A stretch of 64,000 bases of DNA from Candidula unifasciata (Eukaryota > Mollusca > Gastropoda > Stylommatophora > Geomitridae), in NCBI GenBank assembly GCA_905116865.2, contig CAJHNH020002026.1, positions 62,001 to 126,000 on the forward strand, written 5' to 3'. Position numbers and translations under genes: made by a program. This document shows, in pieces, positions 1 through 13,900 of this stretch (within the stretch, counting starts at the first letter, position 1; each line of letters begins with the position of its first letter). The notes under the pieces are model-generated. The model saw only the letters and a list, made by a program, of their open reading frames with translations, was not told the origin of the DNA and searched no databases.

Positions 1-291
1 ATTCAATAAACAACTGTGATGCAACCTAATTATTTTCCCATCTTAGCTGCTAACTCCTAATCATCTATGTCTAATGTCGTATTAAAAAAAAATAATGCTA
101 TAAATAGTCTGGAACAAGTTTGGTTGGGGAAGGGACGAGTGTCCATGATGAAAAATATCATGAAAAGAAAAAAAAACACATAAGGCTGACAAATTTAACG
201 CTATGAATAGGTTTGTCGTCATTTCATGAATAACTGAGTGTCCACAAAGTATTAGACATTCATAGGTTTGTCCACAGTACTAAGAGAAATT
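1..291. other. Unique AT-rich sequence, nothing recognised
   Basis: I see no exon with acceptable borders. It precedes a foldback-element fragment and is probably EMC2 intron 1 or upstream DNA. Confidence 0.5.
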
Positions 292-480
292 GGCTATCTT
301 CCGAATAAGGGAGGCCGAAAATACACCCTAACTGGGCCTCAGTCACATGTCAATTGCGGACTTCCACCGCCAAGAGTGTCACCGCCATGAATTGCTACTT
401 CGGGGACTATACCGCCACCGTCGAGAGTATCTTCCATGCTGCTACGCACGGCGTAGATTGGAGATAAACAAGATGGCCAA
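292..480 (+). mobile_element. Half copy of the foldback MITE
   Basis: It aligns with the left arm of the element at 17728-18107 (ggctatcttccgaataa, gcctcagtcacatgtcaatt, cgcacggcgtagattgg). Only one arm is present, and the right side runs into a pyrimidine-rich array. Confidence 0.7.
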
Positions 481-484
481 AGTG

Positions 485-1625
485 AAGCATGCCACTCTGC
501 ATGAAGCATGCTTGTCTCCTCACCTTTCTCAACCTGCCTGTCTCCTCACCTTTAGTAGGAGATGCCTGTCGTCCTCACCTTTCTCAGCCTGCCTGTCTCA
601 ATTCACATTGACTCAGGCTGCCTGTTCCTCACCTTTCTCAGCCTCCTGTCTCCTCACCGTTCTCTTTGCTGAAAGTCTCCTCAAATTTCTCAGCCTGTGT
701 GACTCCTGAAACCTTTCTCCGTAGTGCCTGTGCTCTCACCTTTCTCCGACTGCACTGTCTTCTTTTTGGCTATTCTCAGCCTGCCTGTCTCCTTCAGTAG
801 AAAGTCTGCCTGTCTCCTCACCTTTCTCCGCCTGAGAGAAATCCTCACCTTCTCCGCCTGCCTGTCTCCTAGAACTTTTGGCCTGCCTGTCTCCTCAAGG
901 AAGCTGATAATTTTATATCCTCACCTTTCTCCGCCTGAGTTGTTTCCTGAGACACCTTTCTCAGCAAACTGCCTGTCTCCTAGACCTTTCTCCGCTGCCT
1001 GTCAGAAAGAGATTGTTCTCTGGGCATATGAGGAGAGGAGGGGCATCTTTCTCCGCCTGCCTGATCCTCACCTTTCTCCGGCAGAGACAAGCAGACCTTT
1101 AACGCCTGCCTGAATGGTCTCCGCCTGCCTGTCTCCTCACCTTTGAACTGCCTGTCTCCTCACCTCCAGCCTGCCTGTCTCAGCATTTATGGAGTTGAGC
1201 TGAGCTGATTCCTGAACCGACTCAGTGCCTGGAGCATCTCCATCACCTTTCTCAGCCTGCCTGTCTCCTCACCTTTCTCCGCCTGCCTGTCTCCTCACCT
1301 TTCTCAGCCTGCCTGTCTCCTCACCTTTCTCCGCCTGCCTGTCTCCTCACCTTTCTCAGCCTGCCTGTCTCCTCACCTTTCTCAGCCTGCCTGTCTCCTC
1401 ACCTTTCTCCGCCTGCCTGTCTCCTCACCTTTCTCAGCCTGCCTGTCTCCTCACCTTTCTCCGCATGCCTGTCCTCACCTTTCTCCGCCTGCCTCCTCAC
1501 CTTTCTCCGTCTGCCTCCTCACCTTTCTCCGCCTGCCTCCTCACCTTTCTCCGCCTGCCTCCTCACCTTTCTCCGCCTGCCTCCTCACCTTTCTCCGCCT
1601 GCCTCCTCACCTTTCTCCGCATGCT
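485..1625 (+). repeat. Pyrimidine-rich minisatellite in EMC2 intron 1
   Basis: Unit of about 26 bp, gcctgcctgtctcctcacc plus tttctca. It is scrambled in 485-1225, nearly regular in 1240-1465, and shortened to a 22-bp variant lacking tgtc in 1485-1620. The coding strand is C/T-rich. Confidence 0.9.
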
Positions 1626-1874
1626 TTCTTATGGAAAAACATTGAAACCTATGCCTCCAGCTGAGCACATAATTATGATCAGTGTGTTCATGTTTCGACT
1701 GTCCTAAGATGTTCCATCTGAGGTGAGAAGGCATTAACCTTTCAGGCACTATAATTCCAAATTTGTCGTCGCCTGTTTCCATTAAAAAATAATCTTTGTA
1801 GCCTTTTTATCTCAGTATAGCGATATTGTAATCTTGTATGTGCAAAGCTTTATTCAGATCCTTGTTATTTTCAG

Positions 1875-1988
1875 AAGCTCGCACAATTTTGAAAAAGTTT
1901 CGTGATGAGCAGACGCGGGATTCAGACTTGGTGGTCAGCCTGTGGGACAATGTCCTGGCAAACAGTTACCACAAGCTTGGGGACGATT
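1875..1988 (+). CDS. EMC2: EMC2 exon 2
   Basis: Acceptor ttattttcag, donor gtaagt at 1989. It encodes [20 protein letters not shown] and continues to KLGDD, matching the family's N-terminal helix. It begins with two bases of a split codon and ends in phase 1. Confidence 0.88.
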
Positions 1989-4900
1989 GTAAGTGTCACT
2001 GTTGTGTGGGCAAATGGCTGTATGGGAATGATTTAAGTGTCACTGTTGTGTGGGCAAATGGCTGTATGGGAATGATTGTAAGTGTCACTGTTGTGTGGGC
2101 AAATGGCTGTATGGGAATGATTTAAGTGTCACTGTTGTGTGGGCAAATGGCTGTATGGGAATGATTTAAGTGTCACTGTTGTGTGGGCAAATGGCTGTAT
2201 GGGAATGATTTAAGTGTCACTGTTGTGTAGGCAAATGGCTGTATGGGAATGATCCAGTGTCACTGTTGTGTGGGCAAATGGCTGTATGGGAATGATTTAA
2301 GTGTCACTGTTGTGTGGGCAAATGGCTGTATGGGAATGATTTAAGTGTCACTGTTGTGTGGGCAAATGGCTGTATGGGAATGATTTAAGTGTCACTGTTG
2401 TGTGGGCAAATGGCTGTATGGGAATGATTTAAGTGTGCAGTGTGTGGGTAATGGCTTATGGGAATGATTTAAGTGTCACTGTTGTGTGGGCAAATGGCTG
2501 TATGGTAAAATTTAAGTGTTCTGTTGTGTGGGCAAATGGCTGTATGGGAACGATTTTAACTCACTGTTGTGTGGGCAAATGGCTGTATGGGAACGATTGT
2601 AAGTGTCTGTTGTGTGGGCAACTGGGAATGATTTAGTGTCACTGCAGTGGGCAAATGGCTAAGTGAGAATGATTTAAGTGTCACTGCCCAGTGCTGGCTG
2701 TATGGGAATGTAATTTAAGTGTCAACTGTTGTGTGGGCAATGGCTGCATGGGAATGATTTAAACTGTTGTGTAATGGCTGTATGGGAATATCAAGTGTCA
2801 CTGTTGTGTGGGCCCAGTGCTGTATGGGCATGATTTAAAAGTCACTGTTGTGTGGGCAAATGTATGGGAATGATTTAAGTGTCACTGCCCAGTGGGCTGC
2901 AGGCTGTGTGGGAATGATTTAAGTGTCACTGTTGTGTGGGCAAATGGCTGTGTGGGAATGATTTAAGTGTCACTGTTGTGTGGGCAAATGGCTGTGTGGG
3001 AATGATTTAAGTGTCACTGTTGTGTAGGCAAATGCTGTGCAGCATGATTTAAGTGTCTGTTGTGTGGGCAAACTGGGAATGATTTAAGTGCTGTTGCAAG
3101 GGTAAGTTGTGTGGGAATGATTTAAGTGTCACTGTTGTGTAGGCAAATGGCTGTGTGGGAATGATTTAAGTGTCACTGTTGTGTAGGGTAATGGTTGTGT
3201 GGGATATATGTAACTCCCTGTAGGGGAGTGAGTGCTGCAGTAAAAGCCAAGACTTCTATATGCAACTCCCTGCCCCATAAAGCTGGCAGTAAAAGTAAAT
3301 TCTGTACCAACGTCGGCCTGACTTGTTCAGTACACTTTCTGTGGTTTACGTGTTAACCCTGCCCAATGCTGCAGTAAAAGTAAGTTCTATATCAACTCCC
3401 TGCCCAATGCTGCAGTAAAAGTAAGTTCTATATCAACTCCCTGCCCAGTGCTGCAGTAAAAGTAAGTTCTATATCAACTCCCTGCCCAGTGCTGCAGTAA
3501 AAGTAAGTTCTATATCAACTCCCTGCCCGGAAACAGATCTGGACTCCAACATGGATTGTGGCACATGCCACTATTATTGTTAAAATGTTATTCCTGTTTT
3601 ATTTCTGACAGTATTTAAGTTTTGAAAACTTTCTTGGACATAGATGCCATCATGTCCAAGATATGAGATACACAGGTAGTTCTATGTAGGATGATTGCTC
3701 AGTGGGTTGAGCTTGTAAATGTGTTTAAGAATCTGCTTTCCTTCTTGCAGTGTGGTTGGTTTATGAGCAAGTCTGTACTGCAGCCCTTGACTGTCAGAGA
3801 TTTGACCTAGCTGAGGTAGGTACTTATTTTACTAGCCCGAGATTTGATCTAGCTGTTATATAAGTTGTACCCCACCAGGACATCACACAAGCGATAAACA
3901 CCCGGTGACACAAAGTGCCTCCATTAGGCCATATTAATGGCCCTGCTATATTCAGGGCACCGGCAAAAGCCAGGGTGGGGCTCAAATAACGAAAAATTGC
4001 ATCCGACATGGGGGTAACTGTTTGTAATCTAGCTTTTGACTCTTTTGTTTTAATTAACTTTTGGACATACTGAAGTTATTTGTTCATTCCATTTTTGATT
4101 GCAAAATATGAATATAGCTGTATATTGTCTGTAACATATGATTGTATTTCCACTTTTTGCAGCTGTGTATAAGTTCCTTGGACCACAAATTTCCTAAAAG
4201 TATACGAGTCCGGCGTCTGCTGGGAATGATGTACGAAGCCAGGGGCGAGTAAGTTACAGTTATTCTAGTTACTTCCCTTATATCATTCAGAATTGTATTC
4301 GTTACAGAAACAATATCGCTTGTATGTTACTTTTGATGATAGATTCAGTGCCCAGATTGGGGGATATCATCTACATGATTGATTGTGAAGATTGTTTGCT
4401 TGTGATTGGAGGAAACCAAGGGACCCTCATTCCTTGACTTCTTGAACATAGAATGAGAGTGAACAACGAAAACAGAAGTTTTCAAAATAATTTACACAGG
4501 GTAAACAGCACTGAAAATCCTCGGTGTACAAGGGACTGGCCGTAAGTTTTGGTCTGGACTGTAAAGGAGTAGCAGAAGAGAAGCTGTCTTTGCTTACACT
4601 GAAACCTCTTCTGCAAGGCTTGACGATTCCTTGGGTGAGCCCAGTACTAGAGCACTCAGGTGTCGGCTCTGCAATTATGAAAGTCTCCTTGGATGGCAGG
4701 AAATCTCCATGCTGTGCCCCTGCCTTTCCTTGAAGATCGACTAATCTGCTTGTGGCTGTCCTAGACTTGACGTCTAAGGACAGCACCTGGGGTCAGAGAT
4801 TGTCGTCTCACACTTGAGGCTACAAGTGTCTCAACACGTGAGGCTACAAGTGTCTCAATACGTGAGGCTACAAGTGTGTCAACACCTGAAGGTCTCAACA

Positions 4901-7900
4901 AGTAATGCTACAAGTGTCTCAACACGTGAGGCTACAAGTGTCTCAATACGTGAGGCTACAAGTGTCTCAATACGTGAGGCTACAAGTGTGTCAATATGTG
5001 AGGCTACAAGTGTCTCAATACGTGAGGCTACAAGTGTCTCAACACCTGAAGCTCTTAACAAGTAAGGCTGCTACAAGTGTCTCAACACGTAAGGCTACAA
5101 GTGTCTCAATATGTGAGGCTATAAGTGTCTCAACACGTGAAGCTCTCAACAAGTAAGGCTTCAAGTGTCCCAACACATGAGGCTACAAGTGTCTCAACAC
5201 GTGAAGCTACAAATGTCTGAACAGGTGAGGCTACAAGTGTCTCATGAAACTAACCAGGCAAGCTAACCTGGATAACAAATGCCTCAAGAGATCGGATGTG
5301 TCCGCTAAAAGATGCAAATATCACAGCTATGCTGTAAACAACATAAAACATTTGTATCACTTGAACAAATGATGAAGAAGAAGATATATTAAGGACTCAC
5401 ACACTGAACAGGTGAATGTTGATGTGTGACGCCTGGTCTCTAATGTTGATGTGTGACGCCTGGTCTCTAATGTTGATGTGTGACGCCTGGTCTCTAATGT
5501 TGATGTGTGACGCCTTGTCTCTAATGTTGATGTGTGACACCTGGTCTCTAATGTTCATGTGTGAACCTGGTATCTACTTGCAGGTACACAAAAGCAGAAG
5601 AGGAGTACAAAAATATACTGGAGAAGGATGAGACAAACATGGTAATTATTGTCATGTCATTTTTGATGCCTAACATGGTAACATCATGAGTCGTACATAG
5701 AACTGTTGTTCTTTTTCTTGCAGCATCACTTTCCCTGCACATTTCAGTTGTTTGACATGTGTTGGGAAGCCCTGGTCTTGTCTAGTGCATGCTAGCAATT
5801 TTGGATTGGGGGTCATAATGGTGAACCCAAGTCTCGTCTACTGTCACCATAGTCATTTTTGAGTAACTGTCAACAGCACATTACATGTTGGCAGGCAGGG
5901 GACCTAGTGGGCACACACTTCTCTCATGTTCAGTTTGTTGTATAGAATTCTAGCAACTGTACTTTTGCTCAGTTTAACTGCGCTAGAAATATCTTCAGTA
6001 GGGATATAATGATATTCTTCACTGTTTCTGCTTACAGTGAATTCTGAGGGCGGCCTTCCACATCTTGGCATATCAACAACATTTGTACGACCACACTTAA
6101 ACTGCCTACCCGTTATTTACCGAAGCATATAAGGACAGGATTTCTGAAATACTGATTCTATCTCCCTGTATATTTATATTAGTCCCTGCAACATCAGGAA
6201 TTTTATCACAGCTCTGGCATCTGTTGGCTGTATTTGTGGTGAAACATTTACGCAGTAGATCTGGTCAGTGTTTACGGCGCTATGCACAATAACAGAAAAC
6301 ATGTCAAAGAATCAGCTGCAAACTTCTCATATTTAGTTACAATATAATGAGCTACAAACGTGCCGGGTTTCACGCTTTCTCCGGTAACTCTTTCACAGTC
6401 AAGGTCGGGACTTATGGATCACCCCTCAGATTGATTTACATTAAAGCTGGTTTATATCCTAGCAAATGAGGATGAGCTATTGTGTAATTAGTCTTGTATT
6501 GATTAACTAGTTTATAGGGCTGTACCGAATATTTGCTTCGGGGCCGAATAGTGGACTCAATAACTATTCAGTATTCGGACGAATACTTGCGGTCGGGCCA
6601 CATACGAATAGTGGTTACCTTACACCCGTTTTGCATACACTGCGATGTACTGAAAAAAAACTCTCTCATTAACACAATAGTTGCCTAAGTCTGTCGTAGC
6701 GGGAGGAAACAGCAGTTGGTAAGGTCTTTGCCTGCTGACTCGACCGAGGCATTACAGCAGAGGTTCTCAAACTGGGTGCGTTTGCCATGGGTGCCGCGGC
6801 AAAAATCAAGAAAAGTCGGCTATAAATTGTGACATTATTAAAAAAGGCATGAAGATATTTAAAAGTTAAAATTTAAATTGTCTTTCCTCGCCACTGTTGA
6901 AAAGAGTTTTTTCCTTATTTCACACTCAAAGTGTATCAAACTGCATAAAATGCCAACCGCTAAAATTGTCTTTTATATTTATCTCGAGGTTTGACTGATC
7001 CTCCATCTGTATTCGTGAAGGTGCAGCGGATTAGTAAGGTTGTGATTACATTTTAGCCGAAATTTTAAAGTGGAAAATGTGGTCTGTACAATAGTCACTG
7101 TTAGCCTCATCAAGTAAGCACTTATATTTAAAGGCAATGAGTTGTGAGTCCTGGACAATCGGTAGGCAGGACAAACAATTTCTTGATACCTCAGAGATCT
7201 GGTTTTACAGAACAATATTTAAAATACCCTGGACAGCCAAAAAAAAAAAAAAAAGACAACCAAGAGCTTTTGAAAGAAGAGGGATCCTGAAGACAATTAA
7301 TCACAGACATCAGAAGGAGACAGTCATCATTTTTCGGCCGTGTTATGAGAAGAGGAAAAATGGAACATGTGGAGACCACTGGAAAGATCTGTGGAATGAG
7401 AGATAGAGGAAGACAACGAGAGAAGATTCTTGACAGTCTTGTTGCATGGTATGGAGGTGTGTCAGCACACAAACTAATACATTCTGCAGGAGATCGCAGA
7501 TTGTGGCGAGGCATATTCGCCCACGCCAGTCAGCAAGGCACCTGATAATGATGATAATACACTATTCGTATTCGGCCAAATAGTTGGTCTGGCTATTCTT
7601 ATTCGGCTGAATAGTGAAAATCACTATTTGGTACAGCCCTACTAATTTATACATAATCAATCAATAGATTATAGATTAACCACTGTATTGTTAAACTAGT
7701 GTCTAGTTTAGCCTGTAGATTTTTTGCTGTATTGATTATTCATTTGTCTAGTTTAGTCAGTCATTTATAGATTAACAAGTATATAGATTAGTCTAGTTTA
7801 TAGATTAACTAGTATATAGATTAGTCTAGTTTGTAGATTAACTAGCAAAAAGATGAGTCTAGTTTATAGATTAACTAGCGTAAATTTCAGTATAGTTTAA

Positions 7901-10900
7901 AGATTACCTAACGTATAGATGAGTGTAGTTTATATATTAAGTAGCATATATATTAGTCTAGTTTATATATTAAGTAGCGTATAGATTGGTCTAGTTTATA
8001 GATTAACTAGCATATAGATTAGTCTAGTTTAAAGATTAACTAGCATATAGATGAGTCTAGTTTATAGATTAGTCTAGTTTAAAGATTAACTAGCATATAG
8101 ATGAGTCTAGTTTATAGATTAGTCTAGTTTAAAGATTAACTAGCATATAGATGAGTCTAGTTTATAGATTAGTCTAGTTTAAAGATTAACTAGCATATAG
8201 ATTAACTAGGGTATAGATGAGTCTAAGTTTATAGATTAAATATTGCATAAGTTAACCTGTAATGTATAGGCTGAACTATTGTAAAGGTTAACCTATAAGG
8301 TATGGATAAATGTCACTAGTTGATGAAGTGTTGAATAACTGCCATAATGGGACTACTTTCAGTATGCAAGAAAGAGGCAGGTGGCAATCTTGAAGGCACA
8401 GAACAAAATCCCAGAGGCTATATCCAAGTTGAACGACTATTTGAAAAGGTTTGTACAGACAAGATCAAGTCTTCTTGTTTCCTTGTTGGATTATCTGAGG
8501 GCAGGTTAAAAACTGAACTTGCCAAAAAGGCAATGCTTGAAATGAACTGCAGTTATGCAGTAGAAAGTTGGTCATATTTAAGACGACACGGCAGGGGAGA
8601 TGACTCATAGTCTGGCAAGTTAATGGACAACTGGTCAGACATTATTAATATCCATGTTGCCTTAATTATAGCACTTATGTTTGAAGTAACAGGTTTGAAT
8701 CTCAGACTTGGGTGGCACTTGCTGCATTTTTCTGTCTGGAACGGGAGACGGAGGAGATAGGCACTAGGTAGTGACTGATGGGATATGTGAACTGATGAAC
8801 TGCTGGCTGGTGTAGTGGCTAGTTCACTGACTACTGTCTCCATGACCTCCCGCCTCTCTGGTGGTTATCAGTAAGATAATAAGTCTCTTTATATGCTCAA
8901 AATATTCTGTGTATCTAATGTAGCCTCATTTAATAACCTGTTTCCATGTGGTGTCACTTGATAATATTGGCCCCAGGATTCTGTAGAGCAGAATATGGTT
9001 GTTGTTTAAGTTCTCTTCAGTTGAGGTCGAGGTGAGAAGATTTGGACTATTGTCTAACATGATCAAAGACAAAATCCCTTGATGCCAAAATTAAAACAAG
9101 CTAAAATTGGTTCATGGAAACACAGAAAGTAGCTGCACTTGGCGTTTGCCAGAAGAGGGTTGAGGCGCTCAGATGTCTGGAGAAAGTTTGTACTCAGCAG
9201 TAGAGAGGAGAAGTCTTTCCCTTTCTGGTAAACATTTCGGTGAATTTTCTACAGAGTGTTTTAACTGTTTGCTGCTGAACGCTTTCACCGTGCAAAGGCT
9301 AGAAAAAAATGGAGGGGGGGGGGGGGGGGGGGGGTAGGTACATGAACCATGGGAATTTCCAAAATTAAAATCTTTACAAAAATATTTTACACAGCTAATT
9401 AATAAAATGTGTACAAAATTTATTTATCTTTATTTCTAAAATATATATTTTTTTTTTAATATAGAAAGATTTATAAAGGGAGTAATCAGTAAATAAGAAC
9501 AGGTTGAAGCGTTCAGTGGAATGCCTTCCTTGGGACCTCAAACAAATTTGCATGGGTGACTCATTCAGTGACCTCATTTTAAAACTTTCAGTTTTCCTGG
9601 CTTTAAAAAAGCTTTTGTATTGACACAGAAATGCCTCTAAATATTGTATTTAGTTACTGTATTGACATCTGGGCTTTTTAGTGAACTAGAACTAATGGTC
9701 TATAATCTCACTTTTTAAGAACAGCGAGAGAGGCAGGGGTCTATGTCACAGCCAAAAATGACTAGGTTTATCCTTCTCTGGGGCCATTTATAGGTTGTCC
9801 GGATAAGTTTTATGGTCATGGGTTATTGATTTCATTCTCTCTCAGATAAAGTTGCTGGTGCCGGTGTCATAATAGGGTTCATTGGTTTTTGTATGTGGAA
9901 CAGTTAGGGAGTGATGTTATTCTCAGATAAGAGGGTGGCATTATGATGTATGAGTGTACAAAGGTAAAATATCCTTTTAATTTTACTAAAATGTGAGGAT
10001 GATGGAGAGACATGATTGCCCAGCCAGTAAAACACTTGGAGATTATACACATGTACACATTTAAATTGATCACTGCTTGTTGACTTCTCAGTTTTATGAC
10101 GGACTACGAAGCCTGGAACGAACTCTGTGACCTGTATCTATCCCAGCATGACTATAACAATGCAGCCTTCTGTCTGGAGGAGCTCATTATGTCTAACCCA
10201 CACAATCATCTCTTCCACCAGAAGTATGCTGAGGTATGTTAGACCCACACAACCATTTCTTCCACCAGAAGTATGTTAGTTAGACCCACACAACCATCTC
10301 TTCCACCAGAAGTATGTTACTTAGATTCACACAAACATCTCTTCCACCAGAAGTATGTTAGTTAGACCCACACAACCATCTCTTCCACCAGAAGTATGTT
10401 ACTTAGATTCACACAAACATCTCTTCCACCAGAAGTATGTTAGTTAGACCCACACAACCATCTCTTCCACCAGAAGTATGTTAGTTAGGCTTACACAACC
10501 ATCTCTTCCACCAGAAGTATGTTACTTAGATTCACACAAACATCTCTTCCACCAGAAGTATATTAGTTAGACCCACACAACCATCTCTTCCACCAGAAGT
10601 ATGTTAGTTAGATCCACACAACCATCTCTTCCACCAGAAGTATGTTAGTTAGACCCACAAAACCATCTCTTCCACCAGAAGTATATTAGTTAGAGTCATA
10701 CAACCATCTCTTCCACCAGAAGTATGTTACTTAGACCCACAGAACCATCTCTTCCACCAGAAGTATGTTAGTTAGACCCACACAACCATCTCTTCCACCA
10801 GAAGTATGTTACTTAGACCCACAGAACCATCTCTTCCACCAGAAGTATGTTAGTTAGATCCACACAACCATCTCTTCCACCTGAAGTATGTTAGTTAGAC

Positions 10901-13900
10901 CCACACAACCATCTCTTCCACCAGAAGTATGTTAGACCCACACAACCATCTCTTCCACCAGAAGTATGTTAGTTAGATCCACACAACCATCTCTTCCACC
11001 TGAAGTATGTTAGTTAGACCCACACAACCATCTCTTCCACCAGAAGTATGTTACTTAGACCCACAGAACCATCTCTTCCACCAGAAGTATGTTAGTCAGA
11101 CCCACACAACCATCTCTTCCACCAGAAGTATGTTACTTAGACCCACAGAACCATCTCTTCCACCAGAAGTATGTTACAGACCCACACAACCACCTCTTAC
11201 ACCAGAAGTAAGTTAGTTAGACCCACACAAATACTTCTTCCACCAGAAGTATGTTAGAGTCACACAACCATCTCTTCCACCAGAAGTAAGTTTGATTCAC
11301 ACAACCATCTCTTCCACCAGAAGTATGTTAGTTAGAGTTACACAACCATCTCTTTCACCAGAAGTAAGTTTGATTCACACAGCCATCTCTTCCACCAGAA
11401 GTATGTTTGATTCACACAGCCATATCTTCCACCAGAAGTAGGCTGAGATGTGTTAGTTAGACCCACAGAACCATCTCTTCCATCAGAAGTAGGCTGAGAT
11501 GTGTTAGTTAGACCCACACAACCATCTCTTCCATCAGAAGTAGGCTGAGATGTGTTAGTTAGACCTACAGAACCATCTCTTCCACCAGAAGTATGCTAGT
11601 TAGACCTACAGAACCATCTCTTCCACCAGAAGTATGCTAGTTAGACCCACAGAACCATCTCTTCCATCAGAAGTATGCTAGTTAGACCCACAGAACCATC
11701 TCTTCCATCAGAAGTATGCTAGTTAGATCTCTTCCATCAGAAGTATGTTAGTTAGACCCACAGAACCATCTCTTCCACCAGAAGTATGCTATGCTAGTTA
11801 GACCCACAGAACCATCTCTTCCATCAGAAGTATGCTAGTTAGACCCACAGAACCATCTCTTCCATCAGAAGTATGCTAGTTAGACCCACAGAACCATCTC
11901 TTCCACCAGAAGTATGCTATGTTAGTTAGACCCACAGAACCATCTCTTTAAGTATGCTAGTTAGACCCACAGAACCATCTCTTCCATCAGAAGTATGCTA
12001 GTTAGACCCACAGAACCATCTCCACAGAACCATCTCATCAGAAGTATGTGTAGTTAGACCCACAGGAACCATCTCTTCCATCAGAAGTATGTTAGTTAGA
12101 CCCACAGAACCATCTCTTCCACCAGAAGTATGCTATGCTAGTTAGACCCACAGAACCATCTCTTCCATCACCCACAGAACCATCTCTTCCATCAGAAGTA
12201 TGTTAGTTAGACCCACAGAACCATCTCTTCCACCAGAAGTATGCTAGTTAGACCCACAGAACCATCTCTTCCACCAGAAGTATGCTATGCTAGTTAGACC
12301 CACAGAACCATCTCTTCCATCAGAAGTATGCTAGTTAGACCCACAGAACCACATCAGAACATCTCTAGTTAGACCCACAGAACCATCTCTTCCATCAGAA
12401 GTATGCTAGTTAGACCCACAGAACCATCTCTTCCACCAGAAGTATGCTATGTTAGTTAGACCCACAGAACCATCTCTTCCACCAGAAGTATGCTAGTTAG
12501 ACCCACAGAACCATCTCTTCCATCAGAAGTATGCTAGTTAGACCCACAGAACCATCTCTTCCATCAGAAGTATGTTATTTAGACCCACAGAACCATCTCT
12601 TCCATCAGAAGTATGTTAGTTAGACCCACAGAACCATCTCTTCCACCAGAAGTATGCTATGCTAGTTAGACCCACAGAACCATCTCTTCCATCAGAAGTA
12701 TGTTAGTTAGACCCACAGAACCATCTCTTCCACCAGAAGTATGCTATGTTAGTTAGACCCACAGAACCATCTCTTCCACCAGAAGTATGCTATGTTAGTT
12801 AGACCCACAGAACAAACTCTTCCATCAGAATTACGCTGAGTTATGTTAGTTGGATGACTCACTCATGCTTGCCTTGCTGATGCGGTGCTGTTGTCTTGTT
12901 GCCAGATTCGTTACACTCAGGGAGGCAATGAGAACATGGACTTGGCCAGGAGCTACTTTGCCCAGGCTGTCAAACTCAATCCCAACAATCTTCGAGCATT
13001 GATCGGGCTTTTCTTGGTAAGTCTGTATTAGTATGTCATGGCCTCTCTATGCAACAGTAGCAGAGCCAGAGGTCCACCACGCAGGAGATGGACCACAGAT
13101 ATATCAGAGACACTGAAAAGTACTTTATACGAAGCGAACAGAAGAGCCCGTTCCAGAGATCTGTTCCTGCCCTTAGGCCGCAAAGCATTCCAGGAGTAGA
13201 GAAAACTAGAAGATCCCTATATGTCCTGACTTGTGTTAGTTGTCTTGAATTTTTCTGTAAACTTCAGTGTAAAGTTTTTATTGATCCAGAACTTGAGTTT
13301 TGCGTGCACATTCATTTGACAGATCTGCCTTATATATGCAGACTGTTGGTTCATCACCTCTCAGGCAGATGCATTACAACTTTGAAGCAAACACCCCTCA
13401 TTAGTCGCTTTTATGACATGCTTGTTAGAGGGCGGTGGGTCATTTTTTTTTTTTTTAACCCATGATAGGGCCACAGAACCCACACGGGGATCTGACCGAC
13501 CTGTGATGTATAGCTGTGGATGAGGTTACACTGCTGCATTTAGATAATTCAGCTTTGCATGAAATATAATTATCCTGTATTATAGAACAGTTGCTCTACA
13601 TTTTCTGTCCGGTTTCTAAATCAGGCCTGCTGAATGTAAGACCAGGGGCAGCTTCCTGGATAGAGACTTATGTATGGGCTTCATCCGTCAAGGTGTCTGC
13701 TGCTTCTGTGTTCCTAATCCTTCATTTTTGAGGCCTCTTTCTGTTTCTTCTGTTGTATCGAGTCTTGGTAATCTTAGTTTCAGCTTCATAACAAACGAGT
13801 CACCCCAGAGTTGCTCCACTCCTGTGCCAACGAAAAACATACGGAATGTTCATCACAGTCCTATCGAGTCTGTTGTCAGTGATGTTTGTATCTTGCCGTT

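Noticed and set aside
473..520. ATG GCC AAA GTG at 473 as the EMC2 start exon, because vertebrate EMC2 begins MAKV
   Set aside because: It lies in the foldback MITE fragment (aagatggcc aligns with tagatggct in the full copy), has no donor after it, and the following residues do not match EMC2.
8347..8610. 87-codon plus-strand frame as a separate small gene
   Set aside because: It is a wrong-frame reading of EMC2 exon 6 and its flank.
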